From Gnetum montanum (lineage: Eukaryota; Streptophyta; Gnetopsida; Gnetales; Gnetaceae), in the NCBI GenBank assembly GCA_015680685.1, contig MNCI01005986.1, positions 212,652-276,651 of the forward strand: DNA of 64,000 nt, read 5' to 3'. Positions 61,640 to 64,000 of the stretch are shown piece by piece. Position 1 is the stretch's first letter, and every line of letters begins with the position of its first letter. The notes beneath the pieces were generated by a model. That model worked only from the letters and a program-made list of their open reading frames with translations. It was not told where the DNA came from and did not search any database. The position numbers and the translations under genes are program-made.

Positions 61640-62560
61640 TTTTTTTGACATGTAGGATCAAATCATGGATACATTGGTACCATTTGACCTACCCTTGAGC
61701 TTGAATGGATCCTACAGTGATGTCAAATGATCAATTGACCTCTAATCCCTATATCTTGAACCTGGGAGCCTATTCAACCATATCTCCTCAATAGAGAAGT
61801 TCCTATAGTGGCTTCAATACATAGTTAAAACTCTAGATTTAGAGGTTGGAGACATCGTAGAGGACTTTCTAGTTGAAATTTTTTTTATGACCCACAATGG
61901 TGAGGAGAAAATACTAAAACTAAGTTCCTCACTAGAATCCTAGATGGTCCAAGACATCACCAAGGCCCTTTAGGATAACATTAAGGCCTTTACTTAGTCA
62001 TACAAAGATATGCTAGGATTTGACCCAAATTTAGTATAACACAATATCATACATGATCCTAGCATCAAGTCTGTTCAACAAAAAGTTCGTAAGATTAGAC
62101 CTTATTTAGTCTTGGTAGTCGTGATGAGATCAAGAAGTTCTACCAAGCTAGTTTCATCCAAGTTATTGATTATGTTGATTGGGTATCCAACATAGTGGTG
62201 GTTCCTAAGAAAAATAGGAATATTTGTATCTGTATTGATTTCTGTGATCTCAACAAGGAAATAATTAGAAATGACTTTCATTTATCTAGTATTGATCAAC
62301 TTATCGATACTACGGCTAGACATGTCTTCTTATCCTTTATGGATGGGTTCTAAAGATACAACCAAGTGAGGATCAACCTAGAGCATCACTTGCAAATAAT
62401 CTTCATGACATCTTGGAAAACCTTGTATTACACAATGATGCCATTTGGTTTAAAGAATGCAGGGGAAACCTATCAACAATCCATGACTTACATCTTTAGT
62501 AGCTACATGCTTGGGTTATTAAATGATTATGGTGATGATATAGCCATAAATTTCTAAGAT
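61640..62560 (+). pseudogene. Ty3/gypsy reverse transcriptase remnant
   Basis: SYKDMLGFDPNLV (pre-RT motif), then FYQASFIQVIDYVDWVSNIV, VPKKNRNICICIDFCDLNKE, SSIDQLIDTTARHVFLSFMD and MPFGLKNAGETYQQSM; YGDDIAI near 62526 is the catalytic box. These are RT motifs 1-5 in order. Stops and one or two frameshifts; no RNase H or integrase follows within the window. Confidence 0.85.
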
Positions 62561-62898
62561 AACTAGTAATCATGCTATTCATGCATAAATTTTTGACACA
62601 CCAACACTAGAAAATAAAGGAGACTATTGCCTAGGGTGCCTCTCATATGGGTATGGAAATTTGGGAATAGTCTTAGCTAGAGAGGGCTATGTGACGTTTT
62701 AAAATAGTAAATCAAACTGAAAAATTGAGGAATTTGAGTAACTATCTTAAATTTCTAGACTAAATTAAAATATAGTAAATTTAAATTTTCCTTAGTCTCT
62801 CATTGGTTGATGGTCTGTTGTTGTTGGAGTATCCACTTTTGGGTGGCAAAACCCCAACCTCTGTTGGATGTGTTGTCATGCATTTGTCTTGCATTGTC

Positions 62899-62932
<34 letters not shown>
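62899..62932. repeat. (GA)n microsatellite
   Basis: About 16 GA units. Shorter GA runs recur near 63010-63022 and 63102-63112 within a locally duplicated segment (GGAAGGGAGGAGA at about 63001 and 63091). Confidence 0.9.
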
Positions 62933-62938
<6 letters not shown>

Positions 62939-64000
62939 CCTTGGATGTCTACCATCTACTTATCAATAGAGCCTATCATTGATTGTCACACTGTTGGTGG
63001 GGAAGGGAGGAGAGAGAGAGAGATAAAGACCCCTGATGTTCACCATTTGCTTGTTGGTAGAGCTTGTTGCCGGTTGCTGCGCTGCTAGTGCGGAAGGGAG
63101 GAGAAAGAGAGAGACATGTTGTTGCTGTTCTGTTATCCATGTGCGCTACTGCCACTACTGACTATCAAACAAGTCATTGTTGGTGTAGCCACCATTGTTG
63201 ATGTCAATCAGCATCTGCGCAAGTCATCTACCATCCTTCATGCAGCTTTGCCATTGCTAATTGTTATACGAGTTGCATGTCAGACATCTGAGGTCGCTGC
63301 TTTGCCACACATGCTATCTATCGCACACCACCATTATAGTTCACACCTCTATCTCACCATTCACATGCCTGTAGTGCTACTGCTAGCTCTTGCTAACGAA
63401 TAGTCAATGCATCTGCTTCCTATTGCGTATCTGCCACTACTGTCCACTACCATTACACCACTTGTTGCTACCATCATGCCTGTACTATGTTGCTCATGCT
63501 ACAAGTGATCAAAGAAAGAGAGAAGGCTACCCATTGGGGCATCAACAAAAAAACAAAAGAAAATTGCTACATGCCAGTTTCCTGGCATGCCCCTTGGATC
63601 CCATGATTTTTTCCTTTTTACTGTGCTCACTTGTCATTTATAGTTGTTACTACTATGTCTCCACCATGTCGGTTATAGCAATGTGCTACCTAGAATGCCC
63701 ATGTCCACCTTGTTGGTTTGTCTCTTGTTGATGGTTACCTATGCATGTTGCCAGCCCGATTACAGTGCCATGTTCTTGCCTATCGTCCATGTTCCCTTGT
63801 AATGCCTAGTCTGTGTTGTGCAAAGAAACAATGTCAAGGGCAGGTTGCCTCAACTACGGAAGCATAACAAACAAAATTATGATGGCTTTTGCCACCAAAA
63901 TGTACGTTAGAATCAACTAACGTAATGCCATTATTTCTTATCATCATGGCTGCCCATGGATTTCGTTGTGCAATAATGTAAATATTTTATTACATGTGTG
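62933..64000. other. Non-coding, unassigned DNA to window end
   Basis: Two open frames (63116-63403, 63390-63731) lack recognisable domains and show no splice or codon support. TTGCTG/CCACTACTG low-complexity words are frequent. Confidence 0.45.

Noticed and set aside
63116-63731. Two open frames of 95 and 113 codons near the window end
   Set aside because: Low-complexity CCACTACTG/TTGCTG word composition, no conserved motif.

Overview
This is nuclear DNA from a seed plant with a very large, repeat-rich genome. A conifer or other gymnosperm fits best. The evidence is one host gene stretched to about 38 kb by two giant introns full of decayed LTR and non-LTR retrotransposons, GT-AG plant introns, AT-rich unique sequence and scaffold gaps (Ns). 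No bacterial, organellar or viral gene organisation is visible. The taxon is an inference.

The only host gene I can support lies on the minus strand from 43748 down to 5884. Its 12 exons join with GT-AG borders and matching phases into an uninterrupted reading frame of 624 codons. It encodes a STE20/GCK-type protein kinase of the plant SPAK/OSR1-like group that includes BLUS1. The ATP-binding Lys is kept, but the alpha-C Glu, the HRD Asp and most of the DFG and activation-loop signature are replaced or missing, so it looks like a pseudokinase. Intron 2 (about 18.0 kb) and intron 8 (about 15.4 kb) hold nested transposons.

Layout. 1-4.4 kb: three plus-strand 3' ends of one LINE-like family and a 20-bp-period repeat. 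4.4-5.6 kb: a small LTR element with an internal minisatellite. 5.9-7.2 kb: kinase exons 12-9. 7.2-22.6 kb: intron 8, holding a LINE with a DUF4283-like ORF1 and an endonuclease, a decayed Ty3/gypsy pol interrupted by another copy of the 3' LINE module, unassigned retroelement debris, and a GC-rich 5'-truncated LINE. 22.6-23.7 kb: exons 8-3. 23.7-41.7 kb: intron 2, holding a gag-only LTR element (about 28.0-41.05 kb) with a nested Ty1/copia element (33.20-38.06 kb). 41.7-43.7 kb: exons 2 and 1. 44-50 kb: gene end, SINE-like inverted pair, a reversed relative of the 4.8-kb minisatellite. 50-64 kb: Ty3/gypsy gag and protease, an intron-bearing antisense pseudogene, CATTTGAC-type low-complexity DNA, and gypsy reverse transcriptase.

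The most unusual signal is in the LINE 3' ends. Five dispersed copies (1-505, about 560-1380, about 3600-4425, 12403-13225, and 19447-21565 on the minus strand) share the 3' end and parts of one module. The fullest copies carry an E/Q-rich coiled coil, then a W-L-R-x-G-K/R-C segment, then a J-domain (DnaJ)-like stretch with an HPD tripeptide and a following helix. In the fullest copy this module sits downstream of the RT zinc-binding domain, inside one insertion bounded by a possible 7-bp target duplication and a poly(A) tail. A retrotransposon carrying a J-domain-like co-chaperone module is, as far as I know, undescribed. I could not search databases.
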